The translations under genes were made by a program, and so were the position numbers. Shown piece after piece: positions 1 to 11,355 of a DNA stretch of 64,000 nt. Source of the DNA: Lindgomyces ingoldianus (lineage: Eukaryota; Ascomycota; Dothideomycetes; Pleosporales; Lindgomycetaceae); the NCBI RefSeq assembly GCF_010093535.1, contig NW_022985210.1, forward strand, positions 365,048 to 429,047, given 5' to 3'. The notes beneath the pieces are model-generated. The model did not search any database, was not told where the DNA came from, and worked only from the letters and a program-made list of their open reading frames with translations. Numbering within the stretch: the first letter of the stretch is position 1; every line of letters starts with the position of its first letter.

Positions 1-760
1 AAGTTTTCATCTTGTTCATTCTCAGATTTGCAAAGCCGGCGTGAAAGCTTTGCGCCGGCAGCATGATTCTGCTTCACGTGTGGAGATCCTTTCGAAAGAG
101 TGGAACGGAAAAGTAGCAAAACTGTAAATAAAACCCGATACTGTTGTACTACGAGACAGTATGATAAGGTGAACTGTTGTTGTTCAGGTCTGCCTACAAA
201 ATCTTTAGGTACATATCTGTTTTGTTTCCCTGGCTGGGTAAGAGGCTTGGGGGTATGCAATAACCGGAAAGAACATGAAGGCTCCGCGAGGGGAACAAAG
301 TCTTGGATTCAGCTCACATAGTCCTGGTATCTGCCTCAGGTATATCCTCTCTCGTATCTGAAAGGTCACTTGCACTGGGCTCTTGGGAATGGCTACCGTA
401 AGTACTTTCCGAGGATCGTGGCTCAAGACGTTCTTCTGGGCATATTGTAAAGCCCTGATCGCTCGCGTGGAGGACAAAACTGCTAGGTAATGGGTACATT
501 TGGTCGGTTTAGTAGACAGCCGCCCAAACCGATAAAGAGAAAGAAACTGCCTAGATTGGTTCTGATACACCATACCCTGGGTAGGCCTTCTACAGAAGGT
601 TCCACCTGGCAGTTAGGCTTGTCCAAAACAGACCTCAAGCATTGGCACCACAGCCACGGCACGAACCAGATGTAGGCTTTGGTTTTACAATCACCGGAGC
701 CAACGGAGTCGTAAAGAGTGGGGGTTGTTAACCCTCTCTGATCACTTTTCACCTCACCCA
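1..760. other. Intergenic, no supportable gene
   Basis: This normal-GC stretch lies downstream of the minus-strand F-box gene and runs to the window edge. Short open frames occur on both strands (for example minus 205-573). None shows a recognisable domain, a plausible intron pattern or fungal coding character. It may hold the 3' UTR of the F-box gene and the end of a gene beyond the left edge. Confidence 0.5.
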
Positions 761-2293
761 TTATTCCTCAGCATTCATCGTCAGCGCATCCACGTACAGC
801 CACCCCGGCTCTACATCTCCACGACATATTAAGTCCACTTGTGTGTCTTCGGTCTCTCCGATAGGAGCAGGCGTGGACGAGAATAGGACACCCGCCTTTG
901 CAAACAAACGCTGAATGTGCTCCACATTCTCTGGAAAGTGTCCGTACCACGTGTGCCACCCAACTAGCTCCACTCTCTGTAACTTTGCTAAATGCTGAGT
1001 ATTCGGGTTCGTGGCTATGGAATATAGAACAAGCTCGATTGATTTGTGATGGTTCGGGTCGATGTAGTGGATTTGTGTGGCTGGAAGGTTGGGGTAATGG
1101 GGGTTAAAGTAGAACATACAATCGAAGAATGTGAAGCGGAGGGTTTCCAGAGATAGGGGTAGGGCGTCCGAAAATGCAGACGCGTAGGTTCTTGGATCGG
1201 AGTTGAAGAAAATCAGGGGACCGATGTCTAGAGTGTGAAGGTTGGAAGATTTGAGGGCGTCGAAAAGGTCAATGATTTGGTCTGGTACTATGCCGTCGTT
1301 GCACCTGAGCCCCAGAGACTCTAGCGAATCTTTATGTTTCTCCAAGTCTCTAATTAGAGCCCATGTATCCAATCCTGTGAGGTGGATGTCGCTCATGTCG
1401 TTGCAAACGGAGTTGTACTCGAAGGATTTTAGTGCTCGGATCGCGCGCATGACGGGTTTTAGGTCATCGAGCATGATATGTGAGTCCCGAAGGCGGAGAT
1501 GCTCAATATTGGAGCCATTCCGCTCGAGATGACTAGTGAAGGAATGGTTGGGGTCTTCCTCCCATTCGAAGAATGGTTCCGCCTCGTGCCGTATGTAGCA
1601 GACTTGGGTGAGCTCAAGGTTCCGCATAGAGGGAAGGATAAGCAGTGAAGTAATGTTTTCTAATCGCATGGGTCCTTGTATGACAGCTGATGTTAGACGG
1701 GAGAATGCATGTGGGGAGCGGGTGAAAATGGGATTGAACCAGTACAGGTGGTCATCCCATCTGTAGGTCTCAGACACTTCTAAGTGCTCCAAGTTAAGCG
1801 CAAATATGAGAAGTGTGTTCAGAAGCCGCTCATCGCCTTCGTATGGTAAGGTAGGTAGTTCTGTCGCTAGAAGCTGAGCGTACGGCGTCCCTTCATCTAG
1901 CTTCTGGATGAGCTCATTGGATGGCGAAATATAACCACGATGCCTATAAGAGTAGTGATCCGAGTTCTCAGTGAAGTAGTCCCAAGTAATAGTTTTGAGG
2001 TGTGAGGCGAGATATGGGTTTGTAGATATTATACGGAGGAAGAGGTACGGATGCCCATAGTAGAACGAATACCTTAAGTAGAGGAGTTGATTGCTCAGAC
2101 GGCGGAGGCGCCAGTTGGTGAGGCCGAGGTTATAAACAGTGGAGAAAATACGGATGTGTTCATGTCTTCCACAGTGAGAGAGATGGCTGAGGATTTCGAG
2201 AAGTAATTCATCGGGTAGAGCTGAGAGGCTTGCCCTGGTGGAAGTCGACATCAAGCCTTGACATTGAAATACCGCAAGGTCCACAAGACTCAT
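761..2293 (-). CDS. F-box domain protein
   Basis: A single uninterrupted 510-residue frame on the minus strand, ending in TAA at 761-763. An F-box core (LPDELLLEILSHL) lies at about residues 27-39, followed by a basic stretch and a long leucine-rich remainder with loosely spaced leucines (for example about 120-400), as in fungal F-box/LRR-like proteins. F-box proteins bind Skp1 and act as substrate receptors of SCF ubiquitin ligases; the substrate cannot be inferred here. Two starts are possible. The first Met is at 2293. A second Met at 2251 (residue 15, MSTSTRAS) brings the F-box to about residue 13 and looks equally natural. There is no intron, no frameshift and no RIP damage. Membership is clear from the F-box; the C-terminal half is not assigned to a named family. 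Confidence 0.85.
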   Translation of the reverse strand: MSLVDLAVFQCQGLMSTSTRASLSALPDELLLEILSHLSHCGRHEHIRIFSTVYNLGLTNWRLRRLSNQLLYLRYSFYYGHPYLFLRIISTNPYLASHLKTITWDYFTENSDHYSYRHRGYISPSNELIQKLDEGTPYAQLLATELPTLPYEGDERLLNTLLIFALNLEHLEVSETYRWDDHLYWFNPIFTRSPHAFSRLTSAVIQGPMRLENITSLLILPSMRNLELTQVCYIRHEAEPFFEWEEDPNHSFTSHLERNGSNIEHLRLRDSHIMLDDLKPVMRAIRALKSFEYNSVCNDMSDIHLTGLDTWALIRDLEKHKDSLESLGLRCNDGIVPDQIIDLFDALKSSNLHTLDIGPLIFFNSDPRTYASAFSDALPLSLETLRFTFFDCMFYFNPHYPNLPATQIHYIDPNHHKSIELVLYSIATNPNTQHLAKLQRVELVGWHTWYGHFPENVEHIQRLFAKAGVLFSSTPAPIGETEDTQVDLICRGDVEPGWLYVDALTMNAEE

Positions 2294-3234
2294 ATGTCTT
2301 CGAAACTTGCGCGAGCTATTCTTAACTAATGGAGATCCTCGAACTTCGAAGAATCAACTCAGACGCGTCTTGGCTATCGATCGCAGCGATATTTTTCTCG
2401 GGCGTTATCATGAGGGTCGATGGCAGTAGTATCTGGCTCTCCCTTGTTTCGGTGCGTCTGAATTTAGGAAATCCTCAAAGGCAAGATGCTGCGAGAATCA
2501 AAAATATCGCGTGCGGGCTTGTGAAACTAATATTGGTGAGGGGATGCGCTGAAGCGGAATGCAGTTGGTGTGAATGTATTATGTCATCCTCGCTTAAGAA
2601 GCTCGAAATTAACGAGGGGCATGATTGCCGCTAAACTAGGTGCGGAATGACGTCATCGGCTGCCATCTCAACGCCAACGCTGGCATCTTCCCCACTACGA
2701 AGCGAACACCACCGTACGTAAAACTCTGGGGATGGCATTGCCTGTCGATTGGAAGTCACCTTTGAGAGACTCTCTTCCTCACTCTGTTGACAATTCACAT
2801 GTAGAGACCAAACCAGAGTTGTTGATCCAGGTCCTCATCCTATCGTCGCCAGATTTCCCCGTGAAATAAAATCTACGATTGCTCAAGTGGGCCATATCAA
2901 GCCATGAACCCTCATTTACGATCTCTTCCTTCCTCGGCGGTTTCTCACTACATAAGATGGCGTCCATGATTGCCAGAATCAGGGTTGGCTCTGTCTCAGG
3001 TCGAATCCCAAACTTGATTCTGGCATGCTGCCTCACTAGTTGCCAAATCTGGGAAAGCGTCTACGAATACGTCACAACTGAGACTCTTACGCATATAAGC
3101 CGTTGAAATGCGATTCATATCCTCTCCATCCTACAATTGACCAACGAACCCTCTCCTCCACACATACCACACTTCGTGTCTCACCCAGACTCACCTGCCC
3201 AGTTACTTCAAATAACGTTTCTTCAAAAATCGAA
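2294..3234. other. Intergenic between divergent genes; one doubtful ORF
   Basis: This stretch holds the upstream regions of the F-box gene (minus) and the small glycine-rich gene (plus). A minus-strand frame at 2779-3036 (85 residues, with a protein-like segment around EPTLILAIMDAILCSEKPP) looks less random than its neighbours. It has no recognisable domain and no clear flanking exons. A plus frame at 2329-2634 has no family resemblance. The last about 100 bases before 3235 are rich in pyrimidines and poor in G, typical of a fungal 5' UTR. Confidence 0.4.
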
Positions 3235-3706
3235 ATGGCCGGACTTCTCGGGGGCGGAGGTAACAACAAGAATGGAGGCGGTGGAGGGCTTCTGGGAGGG
3301 TAAGCATTTCACCATTCCTCCATGCCTTCATCTACCAGTGCGATCAAATCCGATCAATTGCTGACAAAACTCACCACGCAGAGTGTTAAACACGGTCAAT
3401 GACACGACAAAAGGCCTCCCGATAGTCGGCCAGGTCACAGATCCTCTGCTCACCACAGTTGGTGGTGTTACAGATGGACTGCCAATTGTAAGTCTCCCCT
3501 TCATTGTCGCGGATTCAACGTGACCAGTCAGGTCAATCGACTGACCGCTTCGATATCAGATTGGGAGTGGGGGAGCCAGCAAGACCCAGGGCGCTTCGTC
3601 GGGTCTGACACCAGAGCAAGCTGCGTTAGCGAAGAAGAAACGTATGATCGCGTTGAGGAAGCAGCAGTTGGCCCTCGAGGCTGAGGAGGCGGCGCTGGAA
3701 GGCTAG
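3235..3706 (+). CDS. Small glycine-rich hypothetical protein (3 exons)
   Basis: I infer three exons from splice signals and frame continuity: 3235-3299, 3382-3487 and 3560-3706. Introns are 82 bp (donor GTAAGC, acceptor CAG) and 72 bp (GTAAGT, acceptor CAG). The phases match, giving a 105-residue protein that ends in TAG. Residues 1-22 are a Gly/Leu/Asn stretch (MAGLLGGGG start). The middle carries two related segments ending GLPIVG and GLPIIG with VTD motifs. The C-terminus is a charged Lys/Arg/Glu helix (about residues 78-104). There is no signal peptide. I do not recognise a named family; short Gly-rich proteins of this plan are common hypothetical proteins in ascomycetes. The reading frame across both junctions is the main support; the ATG context CGAAATGGCC is good. 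Confidence 0.72.
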
Positions 3707-5931
3707 AAGAGTGAAGACGGAAATATTAACTAATTTTAATCGCCTACCTGCCCGTGAAGGCAATCTTTTATGGCAATTAGCTTTTCGCTCTTTGAGAATA
3801 CGTCCTTCTCGAATGGCGGTATGCTTCTAGGCCTTTAATTAGTGGTATCGCGAAACGAAAAACTTGTTTTATTAAGGTCCACCCTAAGCTGCTTCTTCAA
3901 CCGTCTAGAATGAGTTTTGAAAATAAATATAGCATCGAACTTCACTGTCAAATGTTTTGCGTTATTCCTGGAATTTCCGACGAATTCTTTAATGTGGTCC
4001 TTTGTCTTGGTTTATCAACCGGGGAATTCCAGTGTGTTCAGAAATGTGGGACGGTACATAGCAAGGTTTTCGCAGATCACCTGAGGGATGTATCTACCAA
4101 ACCGAAGTGATGAGCTAAAAGAAGAATGGACCAAACTTCTCCTAATAGATTTTTAGATCCTCTCACTCACGGTTATCGCTCGACATGAGGGGTGTTTATG
4201 GGGTGAGGCCCCCAAGAATCAATCACCACCAGCACTTACTTTGGCCACCACGGTAAACCTAACTTTCTAATCGGAATATTTCCGATCTAGCTATCATGGT
4301 GGCCTCAATTTCATTGCCATGACATCCTTAAACTCGAAATTATTACAGTGTCGGCTTCAGCAGAGAATTTTAGAAGGTAGAAGAATTCATTCGGGAGTCC
4401 GACTCCAGCATAAGCACGCTTCTATCTAACCCGAATGCAGAAGCGGGATGAGTGGTGACTGCCAGGAATTGTTGAACTTGTGTGATCTTCTACTAATTCG
4501 GCAATTAAAGGAGGGTTTACCTGTGGGGCTCGGCCTCCCACCAACTCTGATACGATGTAGCTAACTCTACCGCTCATACCGGATAACTTGAGCCCGATTT
4601 CCACGACCCCATTTACCGGTAATATCTAAACTTCCCTGTAGCCAAAATTTGTTCACTAGGGCGAAGTTTAATGAGATTCACTCTGGCCGTCATCTGCCAT
4701 ACTCATTCTTCAAAGATGTGATTTCGGCAGTTATCTCGAAGGCATCTCAGTTTGAAATGTGTATATGCGATAAAATACCTAGCTTCGGTCACATCTAGTT
4801 CTAGCAATACTCTGTCTACTATTTTGTGGTTCCTTTTCGGTACCGCTTTCTCTAACATACCCTACTCGTGTCTCTAACCACTGGATTATTTTCTAACCCT
4901 ACAGCCCGTTTCCTAACACGATCCCGCAGTCTACGGCCTTTTGTTACTTCGAGCTTTCGATCTTCATTTCTGGTATCGCTACCGCTGCTATTATAGCCAT
5001 ATCCATTGCATACACAGCAATTAAAACCCCTGCTAGTCCATGTTTAAGATCTTGAAATCTGTGGCTTAATGTTTTAGTGTGAGGGAAAAAAAAAGAATTA
5101 TTAGTCCTACGGTCACTCCAAGTGGCTCCAAATTAGATTTCCATAGGTTTTGATTATTATAGAATTCTGCATGGGTAAGTGCTTGTGCCAGCACCTGAAT
5201 ACCTGCAAGCATTTGGACACTCACGGGTGGCAGTAATTTAAGTTCACCTGTTGTTGAGAGCTTTTTATAGAAAATTACAGACCTCTTCGAGTTCCACGAT
5301 CTGTTCATTCTCACCAACCGCTGATGCCTAACCCAGTTATTTGCTGCCTACCTTGGCACCATGCCACATGGTTACTCAATTGCATATGTAGACTCTTAGG
5401 CACACACCTTTAGCAATCAACTCAATTACTCATGGTCTTGGTGATCTCAAAAGCTCCACACTTTTCTGTTAGCTTGGGAATCCGTGGTAGGAGATGTTAG
5501 GCCGCCATTGTTCATGGTTGGCTTGAGTGCGTGCTATATCAAGCTTAGCTCTAGCCTAAATATTTATAGTGCCGAGCTTACAGGGTAGAGGCACCTGGCA
5601 TCCACCTGCCTATGCAGAATAATACTTTTTTACATATTGGAACGTGGATTTGTAAAATAATTTGATGGCAGGGCATAGCGCAAAACTGGATGCTAAGGTC
5701 ACGAAACTCTTGTTTCGCCATTGATTCTCTCCTGAACCCACTGCTAGATACTCTTTTGGACCTCATCTATTGTAGTGGGGAGTTGCTGGCGACCGCAGGT
5801 ACCTTCGTGAGCAATCTGAAAGTCGACTGGACTTAGGCATAGGAGCTCTGAATGGAAATAAAACTGTAACTGTGGCGGTAAAATTATCGTTTAGCGTAAA
5901 CATCAACTCGAAAGACCTTGGTCAGATTCCT
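3707..5931. other. Long intergenic stretch without a supported gene
   Basis: About 2.2 kb at moderate AT. Short frames exist (plus 3910-4110; minus 4422-4604, 5066-5317, 5578-5766). The minus frame at 5066-5317 ends with a hydrophobic segment (LGVTVGLIILFFSLTL). It could be the relic of a membrane-protein gene, but I cannot extend it into neighbouring exons. There is no repeat family shared with the transposon blocks. Confidence 0.4.
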
Positions 5932-6997
5932 TTACGAATGTTGGCCCATCATCTCTAAGCTCTTGTGATAATCACTGGTGCCATTCCCAGGATCGGCGTC
6001 CTTTGGCTTACACTTAGTGTAGAAAGGTTGCTTCCCGTTCCCGTGCGCTCCGTCTATTCTCATAAAACTTTGGCCCTTTGCTTTCAACATGTTTTGCGCT
6101 GCATCATCGAACCAGCCGTTGATGAAGTCTCCGTGTAAACAGTATCCTTCACCAATCTTTCTATAATGTTAGTATCCTCATATCTCAATAGAGGTTAGTC
6201 GTGCAAATATGCTCACCTCACCGCATGCTAACTTCATCGGTGGAACGCCACTCCAGCCTTGTGGGATTGCTTTACGCGTATCATAGCGAATCGAGAAGCG
6301 CAGTGAGGGCATCCGCTTCATACCCACTGGGCAGCGCCCGCCATTAGCCGCAGCATACGTATAGTTCGTGATATGGTCTGGATCCACACAGTCCGGGAAG
6401 CGGAGGATCGCTTGCATATGCGCACTGCAGGTCACTCGGGGAAGCGCAGCTCGAGGCCTGTTCTGCCGATCTTCGGGACCAGCATCACACCACCAGGTGA
6501 TAGCAGTAATCTTCTCGTCGATATCTGCCTGGGTTTTGGCAGAAGCACTTCCGGCGACGGCATGGAAGTCTCGAGGGAACGGGATCTCCGCCTTGTCGAT
6601 GTTTTCGTAGTACGTCTTGAAGGTCGCAGGATAGACCTCGGTGTAGTTATCACCGTTCACGTAGTAAAGGGTAGGGGCCCCTAAAAGGCTCTTGTTAATT
6701 CCTAATGCTTTGAAAGCCTTGGCGATAAAATAATAGACAGCTAGGATGATGGTTAAAAACAAACGTACAGTATATGGACAAATCATTCGGGTTTTCGCCA
6801 GATGGACAACCATTTTGCAATTGCTCTGTCGTTGGAAGATCCTTAGTGATAGCATCAGAGCCATAGAATGAATGCATATGCGATATATATTCCCCCGGGA
6901 AAACGATGGGGTCGATGTTCTTGCGCATGAAAGGCTTATGCTCGATGTCCGTAAGGGCGACAGCAGTGCCTGCTAGAAGAATAACTGTGAAGCGCAT
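5932..6997 (-). CDS. Secreted DUF1996-domain protein (3 exons)
   Basis: Three exons on the minus strand: 6997-6769, 6680-6217 and 6156-5932 (TAA). Introns are 88 bp (donor GTACGT) and 60 bp (donor GTGAGC, TACTAAC branch site, acceptor AAAG). They join in frame to 305 residues. The start at 6997 (MRFTVILL) gives a signal peptide of about 17 residues; an in-frame Met at 7015 would add six residues before it. DUF1996 landmarks are all present in order: DPIVFPG and HMHSFYGSDA (about 29-49), NPNDLSIYW (about 69-77, spanning intron 1), PTLYYVNGDN, FPRDFHAVAG, ITWWCD, MKRMPSLRFSIRYD, then in exon 3 GYCLHGDFINGW and a Cys-rich end. The family is widespread in ascomycetes, is usually secreted, and has no established enzymatic activity. 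No frameshift or RIP damage is seen. Confidence 0.94.
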
Positions 6998-8009
6998 CTT
7001 GATACAATAGCACAAGAGGACAAGATTTGGAAAGAATGCCGCATTTGATAAATGTGGGGACCGTGGAGTAGATATAGCGAGCTCAGACCGCTCGGCATTT
7101 GCGCGTTGATCTAGACTGCCGGAGCTAAAATAGGCATTTTATTTAATATCCTAGTAATTCAGGCAGCACAAATTGCCATAGTGTGGTTGTATGGTGGTCA
7201 ATTATACAAGGTCATATATGCATTGATTCCGGTAGCGTTTATTGGTTCCGAGCGACCAGGACTGGAGTCCTGTACCAACGGCGCACGCCCCGCCAAATCC
7301 GATTAAGCTTGGGCCGAATTAAATAACATATTCATTTCAGATTGACTCTGCCTCTTAAGCGAAAAAGTCTATCGCAACGTCGTTTAACTGCGGGGCATAT
7401 TGAACGGGCGACCCGGATCCTGAAGCTCTAAATGTATTCAACGGCGCGAATGCTAGCTGCGCTTTTCGTGATTTCCGTATTTGGACTGATCAGGAGAATA
7501 TTAAGACTCGGCGGAAGGCTAATTTCGGAGGGGGTTCAAGCATGCTTGTCTTTTCAGCACAGCAATGTACTGTGTATTACACGAGTAGAGAACCCCATCA
7601 AACGACTGGAGGCTGCTGAGCCTTTATTTGCCAGAGGGACGGTCTTACCAACCTGAAGCCGTGAGAGTACCTTGAATTCGCGCACGGAACTCTGTACAAG
7701 CTTTGGATCCGAACATCGAAATAGTGGTAGCTGTAGACCAAGAGCTCCCGCGACCCCGACGTTACTGAAAATCGTTGAAGTGATTCGGGCTAGGTGAAAT
7801 TGAAGGGCTGATCGATGATAGGTTATCGAAAGAACTCTGGACCCTAAAGCAAGAGAGTGAACTCTTCTGAGAACTAGGTAATCAAACATGAGTTTAGGCT
7901 TTCCTCGTTGTCACCGTAAAGGGAAATTGATTCTGAACAGCTGACGGCAGGGGCTCATTACCAATAGCAAAGAGAAAAAATCTAATACATTTTCGCCTAA
8001 TTTGGTGTG
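6998..8009. other. Upstream region and transition to the repeat block
   Basis: This holds the promoter side of the DUF1996 gene, then sequence of intermediate GC. Frames at 7432-7656 (plus) and 7554-7889 (minus) have no recognisable features. I see no repeat until 8010. Confidence 0.45.
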
Positions 8010-8136
8010 TGTAAGGACGGGGCTCCGCACCACTCCGCCAATACAACCAAAAGGTACGAATAATCAACCAACGTTGATTTTCGGGTGCAGAATAGTATAT
8101 ATACCCGTCGCACGTAAGCGCCATCTCGGCCTTACA
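8010..8136 (-). mobile_element. Solo LTR of the TRIM family, little RIP damage
   Basis: The 127-bp block starts TGTAAGG and ends CCTTACA. Read on the minus strand it aligns end to end with the 129-bp LTRs at 62875-63003 and 63301-63429, including GCTTACGTGCGAC, the TATATATACTATTCTG promoter-like box and the palindromic segment after it. Most differences are C/G here against T/A there, as expected if this copy escaped RIP. The 5-bp flanks (GTGTG left, CTAGT right) do not match. It may therefore derive from recombination between two elements, or a flank was rearranged. Confidence 0.85.
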
Positions 8137-9354
8137 CTAGTTTGCTAGTTCTGATTTATTCTAAGATAGAGGTTAGGTACTTTCTAATAGTGCTAATCTA
8201 ACTATTAAGGCATTAATTAAGGAGAATGTAGGATTTATACTTTCTAAGAGGATAGTAATTAATTTTACAATTTCTACTTACTAGGCACGTGCTAATTAGG
8301 ACGTGCAGTTAGGTACACAGGTTATAATGTGTAAAGGTGATGCAGAGAAAGAGGATAGGCAGGCACTTAGGTGTACAGTCTAGGTAGCTAACTATGTAGG
8401 TATTAGAGAAGTTTAACCTGTTAAGGTTTACCTTTTATGCTATATAAGAAGAAGAGGGAAACAATCTAAAGAGGATAAGAATTAGAATATATATGTAAAA
8501 TATATAATAGTATAGTAGCTTTATAAACTACTAGTACTACTTAGTTTATAGTAGAGATAAGACTAAATGATAATCACAGCCCTTCTAATAATAGCTGTAG
8601 TCTAAACTATATACATTTAGATTGCGCGTTGTGCTTGTTATGCGCGCAGCTTCACTTTTGTCTAAGTTACATGACTCTTCTCCTTCCTCTATAATTAAGA
8701 GGGGGTTCTACTAATAGTTATTGCCTAGCGCTACAGCAAACTAACATTTGCTTATTAACTATTTAGTAGTTGTAACATTAGTATATAAAATAAAAAAACT
8801 ACTAGCTTTTTTCTAGAACAGACTACTAGTTATGTAGAGTAGTAATAGTGTAGGCTACAGCTTTATTATACGCATAAGGTGTAGGCATTAGCTTAGAAGT
8901 TAGCTACTATGCAACACTTAATACAAAAAAGGCACTAGTAGTGCTGCTATAATAATAAAGACATAAAGTTATAAGAATTTAACTATAGCTTTAAACTAAA
9001 ACTATATAAAAGTACCTTATATACTGCACAACTTTAGCTACTTATAGCTGCAGGTTAGTGCTAGTAAGTAAAATACTATTAATATTATATATTAGTAAAG
9101 CTACTACACACTACTTCTTAGCTTATTTATATTAGCCTTTAGTATAAAAAAAAGAAGAGAAGTTAAAAGTTTTATATATTAATATAAACATACTATATAA
9201 ACTACTAATTAGTAGTAAAACTAGTTAAAAAGGTAACATAAATGCGCCCTAGGCTGCTAGGCTATATAAGGACGTTAAAATCTCCTGCGCTAACAATATT
9301 AGAGTTAGAGAGACATGTGTGTGTGTGTGTATAGAAGAATCTGTTACTATTAGT
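8137..9354. other. AT-rich RIP-degraded repeat remnant, unidentified
   Basis: Very TA-rich sequence with stops in every frame. The composition matches RIP-mutated transposon DNA. I could not match it to another copy in the window or to a protein domain. Confidence 0.5.
9316..9330. repeat. (TG)n microsatellite
   Basis: A run of about seven TG dinucleotides in otherwise AT-rich remnant DNA. Confidence 0.9.
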
Positions 9355-9584
9355 TGTAAAGCTATGTGGAGCACCAAAGACATAAGGAACTAGGTTGTAT
9401 TGTCTTCCTAGAGGAGTCCTTTGCGGGAGTCTATATATATGCGAAATAAGTGGGTGGGTCTTGGCAACAGACTATAGTGCTGATGCATCTGCCGATGCAT
9501 CCGACCATCGTGTGACGACACATCCGACACATCCGACTATCGTGTAACCATGCTAACGATGCATCCGAGTCATCAATGCAAACA
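9355..9584. mobile_element. Solo LTR with CATCCGAC internal repeats (copy 1)
   Basis: The 230-bp unit starts TGTAAAGCTATG and ends GCAAACA, flanked by a 5-bp direct repeat TTAGT (9350-9354 and 9585-9589). TG..CA ends plus a 5-bp target duplication indicate a solo LTR. A second copy lies at 43343-43551 with a different target duplication. The 3' third carries several imperfect GATGCATCCGAC-type repeats. No internal region of this family is present in the window. Confidence 0.8.
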
Positions 9585-10184
9585 TTAGTACTATATAAAA
9601 AAGAAAAAAAGCTAACGTACTTTACAAGTAAGTTGCTTACACACCTAAGTTACTTACTTTTACTAGGACTCTACTAAACTACTTTTCTTATACTAATGCA
9701 TTTCTAACAACACTACTTAAACGCGCTAAAAAGATATTAGATATAGCTTACACTTTAAACTTTTAAATAAAACATAACACTTTTAAAATAATATGCTACA
9801 GCAATGTATAAGGTCTCTTAAAAATAATAAATAACTTATGCACTAGATAACATTTATAAGCTAATTCTACAGCTAACTTATAAAAGCTAGGTAATATTAA
9901 AATGCAGGTAATTATTAAGCCTCTACTTAAGCTATATATGCAAGGATTTTCCTCTTAGCTAGTAGCTATAGCTAATATAGCTAATTTTTTACGCGCTAAG
10001 CGTAACCTAGGCTATGTTAGCATAAACTAGCCTAGTATAGTTATAAAGTATTGTAGAGGATAAAATAGCCTAGCAGTAGCTGTTTAGAAGATTAGATAAA
10101 GTAACTCTTGCTATCTAAGAGAGCTAGAGGCTCTTCTTATATACACTAAGCTTTAGAACATAATATCTCTAGATCCTAAGCTGC

Positions 10185-10440
10185 GTCCTAGGCTCTAAGC
10201 TCTAGTCCTAGGCTCTAAGCCCTAGTCCTAGGCTCTAAGCCCTAGTTCTAGGCTCTAAGCCCTAGTCCTAGGCTCTAAGCCCNNNNNNNNNNNNNNNNNN
10301 NNNNNNNNNNNNNNNNNNNNNNNNNNNNNNNNNNNNNNNNNNNNNNNNNNNNNNNNNNNNNNNNNNNNNNNNNNNNNNNNNNCTAGGCTCTAAGCCCTAG
10401 TCCTAGGCTCTAAGCCCTAGTCCTAGGCTCTAAGCCCTAG
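10185..10440. repeat. 20-bp minisatellite inside an LTR
   Basis: Tandem units of GGCTCTAAGCCCTAGTCCTA occur on both sides of the 100-N gap in the same phase. The gap is therefore probably a collapsed part of the same array. The partner LTR at 24596-24655 has only about 2.5 units. It resembles but is not a telomeric CCCTAA repeat. Confidence 0.9.
10283..10382. other. Assembly gap (100 N)
   Basis: Exactly 100 N, likely a placeholder of unknown true length within the minisatellite array. Confidence 0.99.
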
Positions 10441-11355
10441 CTAAGGCTCTTAGTATACGCAACACACCCCCTAGGTGAGCTGCGCAGCAGCTTACCTGCG
10501 TAGAGCGTTACCTTAGCTTATTAAAGCAGCGCTAGGCCTTCACCCTATGTTTATACTTATTATCCTTAGTAATTCTAGTGCTTATTGCTCTAGGCAGCGC
10601 AAGGCTTATTTCCCTAAGCAGCGCAGGTTACGTGTGTGCTATATTTACTATAATAGAGGTAAATAAATTCTCTTACTTTTTAAGCTTCTATTTCTTAGAT
10701 CTAACTAACATGCAATGTGTAAGTTCATGCTTTTAAAAGCTTTAAAAATAACTTTAAACTTATTTATAATTTTTACTAATATGTGTATAAAGCTTAATAA
10801 AGCTAAACAAGCTGCCTACGCGTGTGCCCTGCAAGGCTGCGCTGCCTGCAAGCCTGCTGCCTACTGCCGCCCTGCGCCCACCACCCCCCGCCGGCGCCCG
10901 CTCCCCGGCCCGGCCTCCACTCCCCGCTAGCGTCCCCCTAGAGCGCTCCGCGTGCAGTCCTGCCTAGGCTGCATTAAGAGTGCGCTTACAGGGCGCTCTA
11001 GTAGAGAGTGCTATAATTCTGCCACTAGCAGTTTACACTGCTAGCGCTGTTCCTCTAGGCACAGCTGCCTGCCCCTATAAGCTCTATAGTAGTGTGTAGG
11101 GTAATCTAGCTTTTAACTTATTTATAGTCCTCTTATAACTATTGTCTATGCGCAGCGCCTTATTACAGCGCTTATTGTAGAGGACAAGCAGGTAAGCTTC
11201 TCTACAGAGATTATGTTATACCTTAGATTAAACTAATAGGCTATAAGCTACATTTTAGCTTTAGCTAGTAGTTTAAGCTCTACTTAAAAAAAATATTATA
11301 AAAAAAGTAGTAAAAAAAAAATTAAAAAAAAGTAGTAGTAAAATAAAAAGTAGTA

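Noticed and set aside
6368..6684. Plus-strand frames of 80 and 103 codons
   Set aside because: Antisense shadows of DUF1996 exon 2.
10185..10440. Interstitial telomere or CRISPR-like array
   Set aside because: The unit GGCTCTAAGCCCTAGTCCTA is not the fungal CCCTAA repeat, there are no spacers, and it sits inside an LTR whose partner holds the same unit.
10715..10930. 71-codon plus-strand frame with an Ala/Pro/Cys-rich end
   Set aside because: It lies in the GC-rich patch of the minus-strand copia element; the second half is compositional and no homologue is recognisable.
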